A stretch of 53,520 nt of DNA from an uncultured Oscillospiraceae bacterium (lineage in GTDB: Bacteria; Bacillota; Clostridia; Oscillospirales; Acutalibacteraceae): assembly GCA_949297075.1 (NCBI GenBank), contig CASFRX010000036.1:1-53520 (forward strand), read 5' to 3'. Of the stretch, positions 1-8,899 are shown piece after piece. Under the pieces are notes generated by a model. It did no database searches. It saw only the letters and a list, made by a program, of their open reading frames with translations, and was not told where the DNA came from. The translations under genes were made by a program, and so were the position numbers. Position 1 is the stretch's first letter. The number at the start of each line of letters is the position of its first letter.

Positions 1-1352
1 GTAATTAAGGTATCGGCAGCTGAAATGATATCGTCGATATTCTCCACAAGGGCAGTCACCAATGTGGAGAGAATTGTAACTGCCGCTTTCACTATTTCAG
101 GCAGCGATTCGCTCAAGCCGCTGACGAGCACATTAATAATAGTCGGAGCAAGCTCTGAAATTACCGAAACGACAGCTGAAAGAATGGTCTCAATCTGCGG
201 CAAAAGCTCATCAATAGCGTTTGCAATATCCTGCACGCCGCCGCTTATCATATCCACCGCACCGTCCTGCCCGGTGAATAAGGCCGTTATGCCGTCCATA
301 ACTTCGGTCAGCCCTGGCATAAATTCAGCGGACATGCTGTTTTTAATGTTAGACAGCGTGCCCTGCATAGTGCTGAGTGAATCGTTAAAAGCAGCAGACG
401 CGGCTACAGCTTCGTCGCTCATAACTATGCCGTAATCCTGTGCGGCCTGCATCATTTCTTCAATCTTCTTGGTTCCCTGTGCAAGCATGGGTCCCAATTT
501 ATGTGCGGCTTCGCTGCCGAACAGCTCCATTGCCTCTTGAGACCGTGCGCTTTCATCTTTGATAGAAGCCACTTGCTTTATCGCTTTTGTGAAATCTATC
601 TTTTCTCCACTTTCTCTAAGGGTTTTGGCTGCATCTTCAAGAACATCCATTTCAGCGCCGCATAACCCTGCGGCATATCTAAGCTCTTGAAACTTTTCTG
701 CTGATACGCCCATACGCAGAGATGCTTTGTCAATTTCATCTCCGGCCGCTGCGGCATCTTTTGCGAAGTTTACTATAGCAGCTCCGCCGGCAACTGCACC
801 TGTGGCAACTGCACCTGCTACAACTCCCAAGCCCTTAACAGAGGTTGTAACAGCTTTAAGCTCAAGCTTTGCCAGACCCTTTCCGGCAGATGTGACCTTG
901 TTGAGGGCATCTTTGACCTTTGCCGCCTGCTCTTTGAAATCCTTAAAGCTCTCCGATAACTGCTTAACGAATTTCTTTTGGTCTTCAAGCTTTTCCAATT
1001 CGGCTCGTGATTGATTCAGCTGTATTTTTGCGTTTCTCAGCTGTTCTTCCCATTTTTCAACTTGTCGTGAGTTTTCGCCGTATTTGGCTTTGGCATCCTC
1101 TAAAGCGCCGTTGAGCGTGCGAATACGCTCCTCGTTTTGCGCTACGATATCCTTTTGGATTTCATACTGCTTTTTAAGCGATTTTAAGCTATCCTCGTTT
1201 CCGATAAATTCGGATTTGGTCAGCTTCATTTCGCCGTTTAGATTTTTCATGGCTTTGTTGATTTCGGCGCAGGCTTGTTTATATTCTTTTTCGCCGTCAA
1301 GGTATATTGTTGCGCCTACATCGTATGCGGATTTACTGCCTATCTTTCTCAC
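1..1352 (-). CDS. Phage tail tape measure protein, N-terminal part (gene runs off the left edge)
   Basis: The open minus-strand frame runs off the left edge, leaving about 450 N-terminal residues. It begins with a 'YDVGATIYLDGEKEYKQA' stretch common at the start of Firmicutes tape measure proteins. A long Lys/Glu-rich coiled coil follows (about residues 30-150), then an Ala/Gly-rich hydrophobic patch and helical repeats. Tape measure proteins set tail length and guide DNA ejection. The gene sits directly after the tail assembly chaperone, the usual place. The start is uncertain: GTG at 1352 abuts the GGAGG at 1353-1357, which is too close to be ideal, and no other start codon lies just upstream in frame. 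Confidence 0.88.
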   Translation of the reverse strand, partial: MRKIGSKSAYDVGATIYLDGEKEYKQACAEINKAMKNLNGEMKLTKSEFIGNEDSLKSLKKQYEIQKDIVAQNEERIRTLNGALEDAKAKYGENSRQVEKWEEQLRNAKIQLNQSRAELEKLEDQKKFVKQLSESFKDFKEQAAKVKDALNKVTSAGKGLAKLELKAVTTSVKGLGVVAGAVATGAVAGGAAIVNFAKDAAAAGDEIDKASLRMGVSAEKFQELRYAAGLCGAEMDVLEDAAKTLRESGEKIDFTKAIKQVASIKDESARSQEAMELFGSEAAHKLGPMLAQGTKKIEEMMQAAQDYGIVMSDEAVAASAAFNDSLSTMQGTLSNIKNSMSAEFMPGLTEVMDGITALFTGQDGAVDMISGGVQDIANAIDELLPQIETILSAVVSVISELAPTIINVLVSGLSESLPEIVKAAVTILSTLVTALVENIDDIISAADTLI

Positions 1353-1913
1353 CTCCGTGGCCGTGATGTTCGATATATTTTCGCCAATAGCAGAGCAGTT
1401 GACGAAGTGTCATATCTTCCGTTTCTTTTTCGCTGAAACCGAGCAGACACCTTGAGCGGAATGTCCACAAGTCAAAATCTATGTCTGCCCGGTTGTTCAG
1501 TTTTTTTCGACTTCCGGCACATCGCTATCGTCGATATCTTCATCTTCTCCCGTGAGCTCTGTTCCGGTAATGTTGGCGTCCGGAAAAGAACTTTTTATCA
1601 TAGGTAAAAGTTGTTTAATATATTGGGCAAAATCCGAATAGTCGCTGACAAGGTTTATATATTCAGCGGTGAGAAGCTTTTCGTTTTCATCGTTTTCAAA
1701 GTTTTTAATCCTTATAGCGTTATTGATTACAGCCGCAACGATATCGGCCGCAACTTCGAGCTTCTCAATGTTGCTGAGCGCATCAAAAACACCGCCGACA
1801 TATTTCTCAGCGATTTCTTTGCAGACAGCCATTGAAAGGTTTGTGAAATACCTCTTACCGTTGAAATCAATAGGAAAGAGTTCGGGTTTGGTTTCTATAA
1901 TTCGAGCTTTCAT
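1333..1913 (-). CDS. Tail assembly chaperone, gpG/gpGT type, with -1 frameshift extension
   Basis: The zero-frame product is 138 aa, stopping at 1497-1499. Just before that stop the minus strand reads GTC GAA AAA AAC TGA, which holds the slippery heptamer A AAA AAC (1500-1506). A -1 slip there opens a 55-codon frame ending at TAA 1333-1335 and gives a 193-aa fusion. This is the G/GT arrangement of siphoviral tail chaperones: the short form coats the tape measure protein and the extension recruits tail tube subunits. Position between the tail tube gene (1968-2579) and the tape measure gene supports the call. The extension overlaps the tape measure start by about 20 bases. Confidence 0.88.
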
Positions 1914-1967
1914 AAAACAAAAATCGGGCAGCTTCCGTTTCAGAAATCCGCCCGTCTCCTTTCTTTA

Positions 1968-2579
1968 TCAGTAATTATTCGCCTCAGCTGTCTGAGTTAC
2001 AGCATCGGTAATGTTAAGCAGCTCCTTGAGCTTCGCTTTTGCTTCTTTGAACGAAGCAAATTCATATGTGTGCCTCCATTCGCCTGTTGGGTCCGGTCGT
2101 GCCGTACCGCTTATAGTTGGCGTGCTGAATGTGATTGATGTACCTCTCGTGGTGACAGAATCAGCAGGCAAATCAAAAGTCGTTTCCGGCAAAATCACAG
2201 TATAATAGTGCTTTACTCCGTTAAGAATTTCTCCGTAGCAATATCCAAGAGCTCCGACCGCTGATTCATCGTCAATTTTGTTGATTATTTCGGTCTTGTC
2301 GTCTTGATTTTTGACTTCGTAGCCAAACATCTTAGCGCCGGTATCCCATGGCATGGCGGTTGTGCCGAGAGAGATAGCCGCTGAAACGACTTCGCTGATG
2401 CTTTCAGCGACCTCATCGTCGCCGGGCAGCTCGGCTTTGGCAAGCGTAGGTGTTACGCTGATATTCATGAGCTTACCGATGAAGCCGCCTGCATCATAGA
2501 CAGCAGGAGTTTTTCCATCCTCAGATGCTTTTGTTTTGAGTGGCGCAAAGGCTACATATCTTGCGTATATTTTTGCCAT
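1968..2579 (-). CDS. Major tail tube protein (phi13-type family)
   Basis: This 203-aa protein has the size and composition of siphoviral major tail proteins of the phi13 family. It starts 'MAKIYARYVAFAPLK', has an acidic middle (residues 50-75, 'ELPGDDEVAES'), and carries the 'GTTAMPWDTGAKMFGY' and 'GYCYGEILNGVKHYYTVI' stretches typical of these beta-sandwich proteins. It would polymerise into the hexameric tail tube. Its ATG overlaps the stop of the upstream tail terminator gene (TAATG), so the two are translationally coupled, and the tail chaperone follows 55 bases on. The family is assigned by recognition and context. Confidence 0.85.
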   Translation of the reverse strand: MAKIYARYVAFAPLKTKASEDGKTPAVYDAGGFIGKLMNISVTPTLAKAELPGDDEVAESISEVVSAAISLGTTAMPWDTGAKMFGYEVKNQDDKTEIINKIDDESAVGALGYCYGEILNGVKHYYTVILPETTFDLPADSVTTRGTSITFSTPTISGTARPDPTGEWRHTYEFASFKEAKAKLKELLNITDAVTQTAEANNY

Positions 2580-2944
2580 TAATATTCCTCCTCATCTTCA
2601 GGCAGTTCTTCCGCAGGTGTCACCGATTCAATTAAAGCGGTGATTATAACATGGTTATAGCCTGAATCGTTTTCATAAATTTGGTTTGTTGATACAACAA
2701 TAAATCCGCCGAGCCTCAGCAGCCGGCGGATTTGCTTTTTTAATTTAATTGGGTTATTTTTTGTATATAAATGAATTTGCAGAGTGATTTCATCAATGAT
2801 AGGCAAATCATCAGCCAAAAGAATACTTCTTTCGTCTGCATAATTAAACTCAATGTATTCTCCTGCATCTCCTCTGTACACATCCGGCTTGACCGGGATT
2901 CCTAATGGCTTCAACAGAGCTATCAGCTTTTCATTTACATTCAA
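2579..2944 (-). CDS. Tail terminator / tail completion protein
   Basis: A 121-aa protein between the HK97 gp10-like gene and the tail tube gene, the position of the tail terminator in this phage class. Terminators cap the tail tube and dock it to the head. The sequence fits: an N-terminal helix ('NVNEKLIALLKPL'), then alternating beta segments ('EYIEFNYADERSIL', 'EITLQIHLYTKN'), a basic helix ('IKLKKQIRRLLRLGGF') and an acidic C-terminus. It overlaps its neighbours by a few bases on both sides. The assignment rests mainly on gene order and fold-like pattern rather than on a catalytic motif. Confidence 0.72.
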   Translation of the reverse strand: MNVNEKLIALLKPLGIPVKPDVYRGDAGEYIEFNYADERSILLADDLPIIDEITLQIHLYTKNNPIKLKKQIRRLLRLGGFIVVSTNQIYENDSGYNHVIITALIESVTPAEELPEDEEEY

Positions 2945-3390
2945 GTGATTTTCGCCTCCGCCTCATAAATTTCTTGCATAGCTTTGGCCGCTTTGTCGGA
3001 ACTGTCCTTTACAGCTTTAAGGATAAAAGCACGAGGTTCAACACGCTTGCCGGTAGAACCGTCTCTCTTGGTTCGTCCTCTTCGTCCGTACTCTAATGCC
3101 GCCGCTTTCACAGCGTTTGGGATTTTTAGTGTTTTGCCGCTTTTAAGTATTCGCTTTTCGCTGCCGTCAAAATAAATATTGCACATCCAGCTGCCTCTTT
3201 TTGATAGCTTAGGATTTGATGCCTTAATGCTATCACGAAGAGAGCCGCTGTTAACAGGAGTACAAGCCTTTATGGACTTTATTACGATTGGAGCTGCAGC
3301 CGAGAGCATTTTCGGAGCAATTTCGTCAATATTGCTGACCCTTTGCAACTGCTTTTCCAGCTCAGGTGGGACTGAGAAACTAAACGGCAT
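2941..3390 (-). CDS. HK97 gp10-like head-tail connector protein
   Basis: A 149-aa protein with the hallmarks of the HK97 gp10 family. An N-terminal helix ends in a conserved 'TPVNSGSLRDSI' segment (about residues 55-68), and the C-terminal part has 'EYGRRGRTKRDGST', 'PRAFILKAVKDSS' and a helical tail. In these phages the protein follows the head closure protein and precedes the tail terminator, as here. The start codon overlaps the upstream stop and the stop overlaps the next start, so this is a tightly packed morphogenesis operon. It acts at the neck or joining region during virion assembly. Confidence 0.82.
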   Translation of the reverse strand: MPFSFSVPPELEKQLQRVSNIDEIAPKMLSAAAPIVIKSIKACTPVNSGSLRDSIKASNPKLSKRGSWMCNIYFDGSEKRILKSGKTLKIPNAVKAAALEYGRRGRTKRDGSTGKRVEPRAFILKAVKDSSDKAAKAMQEIYEAEAKIT

Positions 3391-3686
3391 TAAATCACTT
3401 CCTCACATACAAGAATCGTGTATATGCGGTCGGTGGGATAGCTTCTGATAACCTTATAATGCTTGCTTTCGTGCTTTACTTGCTGTTCGCCGTTATATTC
3501 GTCTGTCATTAACTTGAACTGAGCCGAAAGCTTATAACCGGCTTTTGCCGCCTTATAAAATTCATCCCTGTACGGACTTATCCTATCGGCGAAAACAACG
3601 GTTTCATTGGTGACTTCAAAATCATCGTAACCACAGCTGTCGCTTTTTGGGGTCAGCTCAATCAGCGTGATTTTACCCTCAAGCAT
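3390..3686 (-). CDS. Head closure protein (SPP1 gp16-like head-tail joining protein)
   Basis: The start chosen is the ATG at 3686 ('MLEGKITLIELTPKSD'), giving 98 aa. A longer frame upstream overlaps the preceding gene and does not look like protein. The short, beta-rich sequence with a 'YKAAKAGYKLSAQFKLMTDEYNGE' centre and a 'YKVIRSYPTDRIYTILVCEEV' end matches phage head closure / head-tail joining proteins. These plug the connector after DNA packaging. The start overlaps the upstream connector gene by 8 bases. Gene order (connector 1, head closure, gp10, terminator) is canonical. Confident in the role, less so in the exact family. Confidence 0.75.
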   Translation of the reverse strand: MLEGKITLIELTPKSDSCGYDDFEVTNETVVFADRISPYRDEFYKAAKAGYKLSAQFKLMTDEYNGEQQVKHESKHYKVIRSYPTDRIYTILVCEEVI

Positions 3687-3948
3687 TGGCACACCTCGCT
3701 CTCGTTTTTCGGCGCAATATTCGTTGCTCAATGTTTTTCGGTATATCTTCGCCTGTTTCCAGCTTTCTGTGCTCCCATGCCGCATAGTCGGCAACAAGCA
3801 TTTGGTCATCTGCGCTGTATTCATCAATAGCAATGCCCTGACGCATAAATTCAGCAACAACCGCTTGGAGGCGAGCTTCGTAGAGCTGGTCTTTTGCGTT
3901 TGAAGATGCGCCTATATTCAGCTTAAAAAGCTGTAAGATTTCATCCAT
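3679..3948 (-). CDS. Head-tail connector protein (gp6-like adaptor)
   Basis: An 89-aa all-helical protein immediately downstream of the major capsid gene. It starts 'MDEILQLFKLNIG' and continues with helical blocks 'DQLYEARLQAVVAEFMRQG' and 'QMLVADYAAWEHRKLETG'. Short helical proteins with an N-terminal 'll..lk..lg' motif and a central 'Y.A.L..A' helix are the gp6/gp15-type adaptors that form the ring under the portal. The ribosome site GGAGG lies at a good distance upstream of the ATG. It overlaps the following head closure gene by 8 bases. Confidence 0.78.
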   Translation of the reverse strand: MDEILQLFKLNIGASSNAKDQLYEARLQAVVAEFMRQGIAIDEYSADDQMLVADYAAWEHRKLETGEDIPKNIEQRILRRKTRARCANA

Positions 3949-3975
3949 TGCAGCTCACCTCCGTTTATCGATAAA

Positions 3976-5409
3976 TTACTCGGTCTGTCCGGCATTTGCT
4001 TTGTCGGCTGTGAATGTCGCCGATGTGGTTGGTGCTGTGTTTTTATAGTTGAAGATAACGAAGCCTTCGGCATCCATGGGCTTTCCGTCGTATCTTGCGG
4101 ATGCTTTGAACACGGTCTGCTCTTCGATGAACCTGACATGTTCGGAGCTGCCCAGGCTCATTCCGCTGCGCTCCGAGCCGAGATAAAGTCCGCCATATCC
4201 GCCTGCGATATCGCCATCGGCAAATATACCCTCGATTTCAATGACATCACCGCCGATGAAAGGCATTGTTTCCTTTTCTGCGCTGACAAGTGCAGCGGAA
4301 GCGTTGAATGCCAAGGCTTTCGCCATGATGTCAATATGGGTCTTGCGGTTCATAACCCAAAACAGCTCAGAGGGCACATTCTTGTTGTTCTTGGGAACGG
4401 CAAAAGCCGGTGCAAGAGCGGTGAAGAATTTAGCGCCATCAAGAGATGCAGCGTTAAGAGTAAGAATGTTGGTTGTTGAGAAATTCTTCCATTCGGGTGC
4501 ATTTGCGCTCCAGTCAGAAGGCTTTGATGCCTGAGCGAGGCGTGTGACGAAGCCGAGAGGCATCTTTATACCGGTGCCGAATATCCACGCCTTATCAAGG
4601 GCTTTGCCGATAGCGATAGCGAGACATTCCATGATTTCATTTGCAAGGCTTTCATCGCTGTCTTCAAGAGTGCTGTTGGGAATAGCAGTCCATGCTCCGA
4701 CCTTAAAGCCGTCAACTTCCACAGATTTGAAGTCGAGGTCAATCTCATTGAGTGCGCCGACCGCCTCAGTCCATATACCGTCGGGAATATCTCCGGTGAC
4801 GCCCTGCCTGCCTCTTCCTTTTAATACTTTAAGGTTGATGTACTTAGTAAGCTTGCTGTAATCCATAATGCTTTCACGAATTAAGCCAAGCCATGCTGTA
4901 GGAATAGTTAATTCTCCGCCCGTGACAGCTCGCTGCTGACCCTTAAAGCTTCTTACACGCTCTAAGAAGTTTTTTGTTTCATCAGTGGCAAGGAATTGAC
5001 TGCGCTGTTCAAAGCCCATTCTGCCGAGAATCGTTCTTCTGTTCATGTAGGTTGTTACCTCCTGATTTCTGTTTTCTGTTGTTGCGGGAGTGGCCGGCTG
5101 AGCCTGACCGCTTGCACCGCCTTTTGCGGCATCGTTTTTGTTTTCCGTTTCTTTGATTTCGTTCTCAATTCTCTCAGCTTTAGTTTCAAGGTCGGGAAGC
5201 TGTCCGTCCACATTGGCTTCTTTTTCCTCTTTTTCAAGCTCTTCAATCTGCTGATTAACGAGTTCAAGCTCTTCGTCTGTCTTTGCTTCGTCAAGAGCTG
5301 TCTCCAGCTCTGCACTACGCTTCTGAAAATCAGCTTTTTTCTCACGGAGAATTTTAATATTGTTTTGGATTTCTTTAAGCTGCGAACGCAGCCTCAGGAG
5401 TTTGAGCAT
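3976..5409 (-). CDS. Major capsid protein, HK97 fold, with N-terminal scaffold (delta) domain
   Basis: A 477-aa protein. Residues 1-95 are a highly charged coiled coil (Glu/Lys-rich, starting 'MLKLLRLRSQLKEIQNNIK'), the delta domain that acts as a built-in scaffold and is removed by the prohead protease. A low-complexity linker follows (about 95-120, 'GGASGQAQPATPATT'), then the HK97-fold capsid domain with 'GGELTIPTAWLGLIRESI', 'WTAIPNSTLEDSDESLANEI' and a C-terminal 'FEEQTVFKASARYDGKPMDAEGFV'-like segment. The ATG has GGAGG six bases upstream and overlaps the end of the protease gene by 16 bases, so the protease and its substrate are coupled. Confidence 0.95.
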   Translation of the reverse strand: MLKLLRLRSQLKEIQNNIKILREKKADFQKRSAELETALDEAKTDEELELVNQQIEELEKEEKEANVDGQLPDLETKAERIENEIKETENKNDAAKGGASGQAQPATPATTENRNQEVTTYMNRRTILGRMGFEQRSQFLATDETKNFLERVRSFKGQQRAVTGGELTIPTAWLGLIRESIMDYSKLTKYINLKVLKGRGRQGVTGDIPDGIWTEAVGALNEIDLDFKSVEVDGFKVGAWTAIPNSTLEDSDESLANEIMECLAIAIGKALDKAWIFGTGIKMPLGFVTRLAQASKPSDWSANAPEWKNFSTTNILTLNAASLDGAKFFTALAPAFAVPKNNKNVPSELFWVMNRKTHIDIMAKALAFNASAALVSAEKETMPFIGGDVIEIEGIFADGDIAGGYGGLYLGSERSGMSLGSSEHVRFIEEQTVFKASARYDGKPMDAEGFVIFNYKNTAPTTSATFTADKANAGQTE

Positions 5410-5978
5410 TTTTTTGCCTCCAGTCTTTCTTTTAATTTTTTCTTTCGCTCTTCAAAGTGTTCTTTTCGGTAGTCTTTATTCCTTGCCGTAACCTCTGTTT
5501 CTTCATAAGCAGGGAAAGTGACTACGCTGACCTCGTAGAGCTTAACTTCTTTAATAAGATAGTGAATATCGCCGTTTTCTCGGACTTCTCTTTCTTCCGA
5601 AATGATAATAAAGCCGAAGGAGCATTGACTGACATCGCCACGCTTGACACGATAATATAGGTTCATTGCATCGCTGTCATTTTCATTTATTTCGATAACA
5701 CCGAAAAGACCTTTATCATCAATACTAAGCTTGAGAGTGCCTACGGTTGTTCGACCGAGAACAAGCCTTGATTCGTGGTCAACCAACGCTTTTATATCGT
5801 CGTTGATGGTGTTGTCAAAAGCACCGGTATCGATGCTCTCAGTTATGCCCTCGAATACTTTGTACACTGAGTTGAATAAAGCAAAGTAGCCTTCGATATA
5901 CTTCGCACCGTTGGCTTCCCTTGTGCAAAAATTAGCTGAATTGCTTCTAATCTGCCTTTCAGTTTTCCTGTTTTCCAC
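5394..5978 (-). CDS. Prohead (HK97-family) maturation protease, U35-type
   Basis: The GTG start at 5978 is chosen because it has GGAGGTG at ideal spacing and follows the portal stop by one base; the product is 194 aa. The segment 'GYFALFNSVYKVFEGITESIDTGAF' and the catalytic 'ALVDHESRLVLGRT' (His) and 'GDVSQCSFGF' (Ser) motifs are those of the serine prohead proteases. The C-terminus is a basic helical tail. The enzyme cleaves the delta domain of the capsid protein inside the prohead, then degrades itself. It lies between portal and capsid genes, as in HK97-like phages. Confidence 0.92.
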   Translation of the reverse strand: MENRKTERQIRSNSANFCTREANGAKYIEGYFALFNSVYKVFEGITESIDTGAFDNTINDDIKALVDHESRLVLGRTTVGTLKLSIDDKGLFGVIEINENDSDAMNLYYRVKRGDVSQCSFGFIIISEEREVRENGDIHYLIKEVKLYEVSVVTFPAYEETEVTARNKDYRKEHFEERKKKLKERLEAKKCSNS

Positions 5979-5979
5979 T

Positions 5980-7176
5980 TCATTCACCTCCGTTCTCCAG
6001 TTTGTTTTGCTTGCCGAGCATTTCAACAGGAATGTAGTTTTCAAGCGTTGAAAAATCATTCATGCCTGGTGCATCTGATGGGGAATATCCGAACTCGTTT
6101 CGACCCTCGTTTCTTGACAGCATTGCGCTGTTTACCATTTCCTTAACAAATGTGGTCAGCTCACCGAGACTGTACTGCTTGAGACTTCGTGGATTGAAAC
6201 GCCAATACAAATCAGGACTAATCAAAGTTCCTTTGGTTAGAACTTGCTGAATAATCATAGCGATTGAAAGTATGGGACCTGAAATGAAATTGTTAAATTC
6301 ATCCTTGTTGAAAGCTCCGACACCCACAAGGAATGCAGGAACTCCAAAGCCTGATGCAATAAGCTGTGCGTCCAGCTTCAAGCTGTCCGGTACCGCTAAA
6401 TCGTTAAGTGTCAGAGGTTGGATTGTTTTAATATCAATTTCGCCGGCGGGAATAATCCACGGTGCACCCTCCTCAGTTGTTGAGGTGTAGCTCTCAAGCA
6501 GTTTTTCACGCTGCTCCGGGTCAGCTATCTCCTCGGCATCCGAGGCGGTCGATATAATCAAGCTCGGTTTCCACTTGGATTTCAAAAACGCTTTCTTGGT
6601 TGCGTTTGCTTGTATGTATGTAGCTACAGCGTCCTTAATCATCGGCGTGAAGCCTCTGCCCTCGTAGGGGTAGATTTCATCAGGATTTAAAGCAAAATGC
6701 AAAATTTCATCAGGTTCAAAAATCTGTGAGCCGTATTGAACCTGATAATGCGTAAGAGTTTTATTTCTCAAAAAGCAGTGAGCTCTCGGCAGCGGTATCA
6801 GGTCATTTATGAAGCCGTCCGCATTTATATCCGGCAAGACATAAGAGTTTCCGCCGATACACATATCTTTGACTATCTTGTGAATGAATGTCTTTCTCGA
6901 AGTCATAGAATACGGGTATATATCCATCTTCTTCGATAGATTATTTTTCACCCTGATGTCGCCGTTTTCTGAGTTTTGCATAAGATGCAAAGTCATTGAC
7001 GATACCAGATTTGATATTATGAAAACGCATTTTTGCACCTGCTCATTTTGAGCGAGGGGTGTGTAACCCTCCGGAAAAATTTTCTCCGAATCGTTGAACA
7101 CATAGCAGATATTGCTCTTAGGTGCATCTCTTGATTGATGGTCTTTTCGTTTTGAGAAAATTGCCGTTTTAATCAC
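5980..7176 (-). CDS. Portal protein, HK97 family
   Basis: About 398 aa. It contains the family's 'QNEQVQKCVFIISNLVSSMTLHLM' N-terminal helix, 'IVKDMCIGGNSYVLP' and 'PDEILHFALNPD' core strands, and a C-terminal 'YWRFNPRSLKQYSLGELTTFVKEMVNSAMLSRNEGRNEFGYSP' stretch that is very typical of HK97 portals. The dodecamer forms the DNA channel and docks the terminase. The start is not certain: the GTG at 7176 follows the terminase stop by one base but overlaps its own GAGGTG. A TTG at 7227 is in frame but lacks a ribosome site and would overlap terminase by 50 bases. Confidence 0.9.
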   Translation of the reverse strand: MIKTAIFSKRKDHQSRDAPKSNICYVFNDSEKIFPEGYTPLAQNEQVQKCVFIISNLVSSMTLHLMQNSENGDIRVKNNLSKKMDIYPYSMTSRKTFIHKIVKDMCIGGNSYVLPDINADGFINDLIPLPRAHCFLRNKTLTHYQVQYGSQIFEPDEILHFALNPDEIYPYEGRGFTPMIKDAVATYIQANATKKAFLKSKWKPSLIISTASDAEEIADPEQREKLLESYTSTTEEGAPWIIPAGEIDIKTIQPLTLNDLAVPDSLKLDAQLIASGFGVPAFLVGVGAFNKDEFNNFISGPILSIAMIIQQVLTKGTLISPDLYWRFNPRSLKQYSLGELTTFVKEMVNSAMLSRNEGRNEFGYSPSDAPGMNDFSTLENYIPVEMLGKQNKLENGGE

Positions 7177-7177
7177 C

Positions 7178-8899
7178 TCATTTTTTAAACCAGCTTGATG
7201 TTTTGCTCTTATTGCCCATATCTTCAAGCATGGCTATTGTCGCAAACACGGAGGCATCGAACACATCAATGCGCATCTCCGGGAATACCTTGGAATACAT
7301 AACCATATCGTCTGTCTTTTCAATCGCCGAAACATTTGACACGCAATATTCAAACGGTTCGGCGTGCATATAATAGAGCTTGCCGCTCTTAGCTTTCTCT
7401 TCGATATATCTGAAGCCCTCGGACTTCTTGTAGTAGTATTGCGGCTGATCTACGATGTTGAATTTCTTGTCTTTCATTAACAGGAAGTATTCGCGGCAGA
7501 ATTTCCGGTCGTGGCCGATGCGCTTTAACACAAAGCCCTTGCTTCGCATACTGCAATACCAATTAACTATTTCTGCGTGATTAACAGTTGGAGAATTGGA
7601 CATATCAAGCCAGCCATCGTCTTTCCATCCGAAAAGAGGAATGTTATCCTCGTCCGCCTTTTGGTGGGCGGCAACAACGGGGAACCAGCAGTGCGGAATA
7701 ATAACAAGAACATCGCCGTATAAGCCTGCAAGCGCTGCTGCGGTTAAGTCGTGCAACTTCGAGAGGTCAGAACCGCCGTACCATTTAATCGGGGCATTTC
7801 TCAGCTCATCAATCGTCCAATTATATAGGCTGTCAGACCGCTTAAATTCGTCAATGTTGAAATATGCTTTCATGGCCGATGTGTAGACATTTAAGCTTTT
7901 GGCAAAGAAATCTTTTCTCTGCTGGGGGTCGTTTTGCGCCTGTATCGAATCGTTAAGAATATCTTCCGGGCGAATAGAAACGCCATATGCCGGGTTGGCT
8001 TTTTCGTGTGTTTCGGGATTTGTAAAATCAACATTGCCGCTTTCGTCTTTGTCCGCTTCGCAAATGAAGACAAAATACTGTTCGTCTTTGACGATTTCGT
8101 CAAGAATCTTTTTGCAGTACACAAGACGGCGATAGCAGAAGCTGTTCATATTGTCGCCTGCTGTAGTAATGCCAATCATCAGCTTGTTGGTGTAAGCTTT
8201 CATGGCCTCTTTGATGATGTTGTACTGCTTCGGTGATTTATAAGCGTGAATTTCATCGGCAATGGCAATGTTGCAATTGAGCGAATCCTGCCTGTCAACA
8301 GAGGACGCAAGAGCCTGAATATATATTGAGCCGCTTGAAAATTCTTTGTATATGCTGTGTTCTTGGTTGTTGTCACGAATGCGGAAATTCTTTTTCTCAC
8401 CCATGTGCTCAATATTCCACTTAATAAAGCTGAAGCTTTGAAGAGCTTGGGTCATGGCAGCGGCCACTATGTAAACCTTAGAGCCGCTGTGCCTATTGAG
8501 CATACCGAGCGCAAAAGCAAGTGCACCGGCAAAGGTGGTTTTTATATTTTTTCTCGGAATATATATAAAAGCTTCTTTAAAGCGGCGCTCATTTGTGCCT
8601 GCTTTAAAAAAGCCTAAGAGATTGAAAACTATGAACTTGTGAAACGGTTCTAAAATAAAAGGTTCGCCTTGCAGCGGTGTACCGTCAAGCCGTTCGCCCT
8701 GTGCGTGGCAGAAAGTAGCTTCGATTATTTCACAAACAAAATCAGCGTCTTGTGTGCGAAAATCATAATCCGGATTTTGTAGGTCTTTTTTGTATCGCTT
8801 AACAGCTTTTTTCAAAAACTTGCAGGCAAGCTTCTTTCCGCTGGCTATGCTCTCAACATATTCTTCGACCTCTAAAAGGTGCTTTGACTTATTTTCCAA
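7178..8899 (-). CDS. Terminase large subunit (packaging ATPase/nuclease)
   Basis: This 573-aa protein has a full two-domain layout. The ATPase domain carries the deviant Walker A 'RKNIKTT' (about residues 116-122) and Walker B 'IAIADE' (211-216). The RNase H-like nuclease part begins at 'WYGGSDLSKLHDLTAAA' (about 365-380), with later acidic residues ('DVFDASVFATI'). It packages DNA into proheads through the portal and cuts it at the ends. Length is normal for the family. The start overlaps the small-subunit gene by 11 bases, and the portal gene follows at once. Confidence 0.95.
   Translation of the reverse strand: MENKSKHLLEVEEYVESIASGKKLACKFLKKAVKRYKKDLQNPDYDFRTQDADFVCEIIEATFCHAQGERLDGTPLQGEPFILEPFHKFIVFNLLGFFKAGTNERRFKEAFIYIPRKNIKTTFAGALAFALGMLNRHSGSKVYIVAAAMTQALQSFSFIKWNIEHMGEKKNFRIRDNNQEHSIYKEFSSGSIYIQALASSVDRQDSLNCNIAIADEIHAYKSPKQYNIIKEAMKAYTNKLMIGITTAGDNMNSFCYRRLVYCKKILDEIVKDEQYFVFICEADKDESGNVDFTNPETHEKANPAYGVSIRPEDILNDSIQAQNDPQQRKDFFAKSLNVYTSAMKAYFNIDEFKRSDSLYNWTIDELRNAPIKWYGGSDLSKLHDLTAAALAGLYGDVLVIIPHCWFPVVAAHQKADEDNIPLFGWKDDGWLDMSNSPTVNHAEIVNWYCSMRSKGFVLKRIGHDRKFCREYFLLMKDKKFNIVDQPQYYYKKSEGFRYIEEKAKSGKLYYMHAEPFEYCVSNVSAIEKTDDMVMYSKVFPEMRIDVFDASVFATIAMLEDMGNKSKTSSWFKK

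Noticed and set aside
7178..7227. TTG start at 7227 for the portal protein
   Set aside because: No ribosome site and a 50-base overlap with terminase; the GTG at 7176 follows the operon's spacing habit, though its own ribosome site is compressed.
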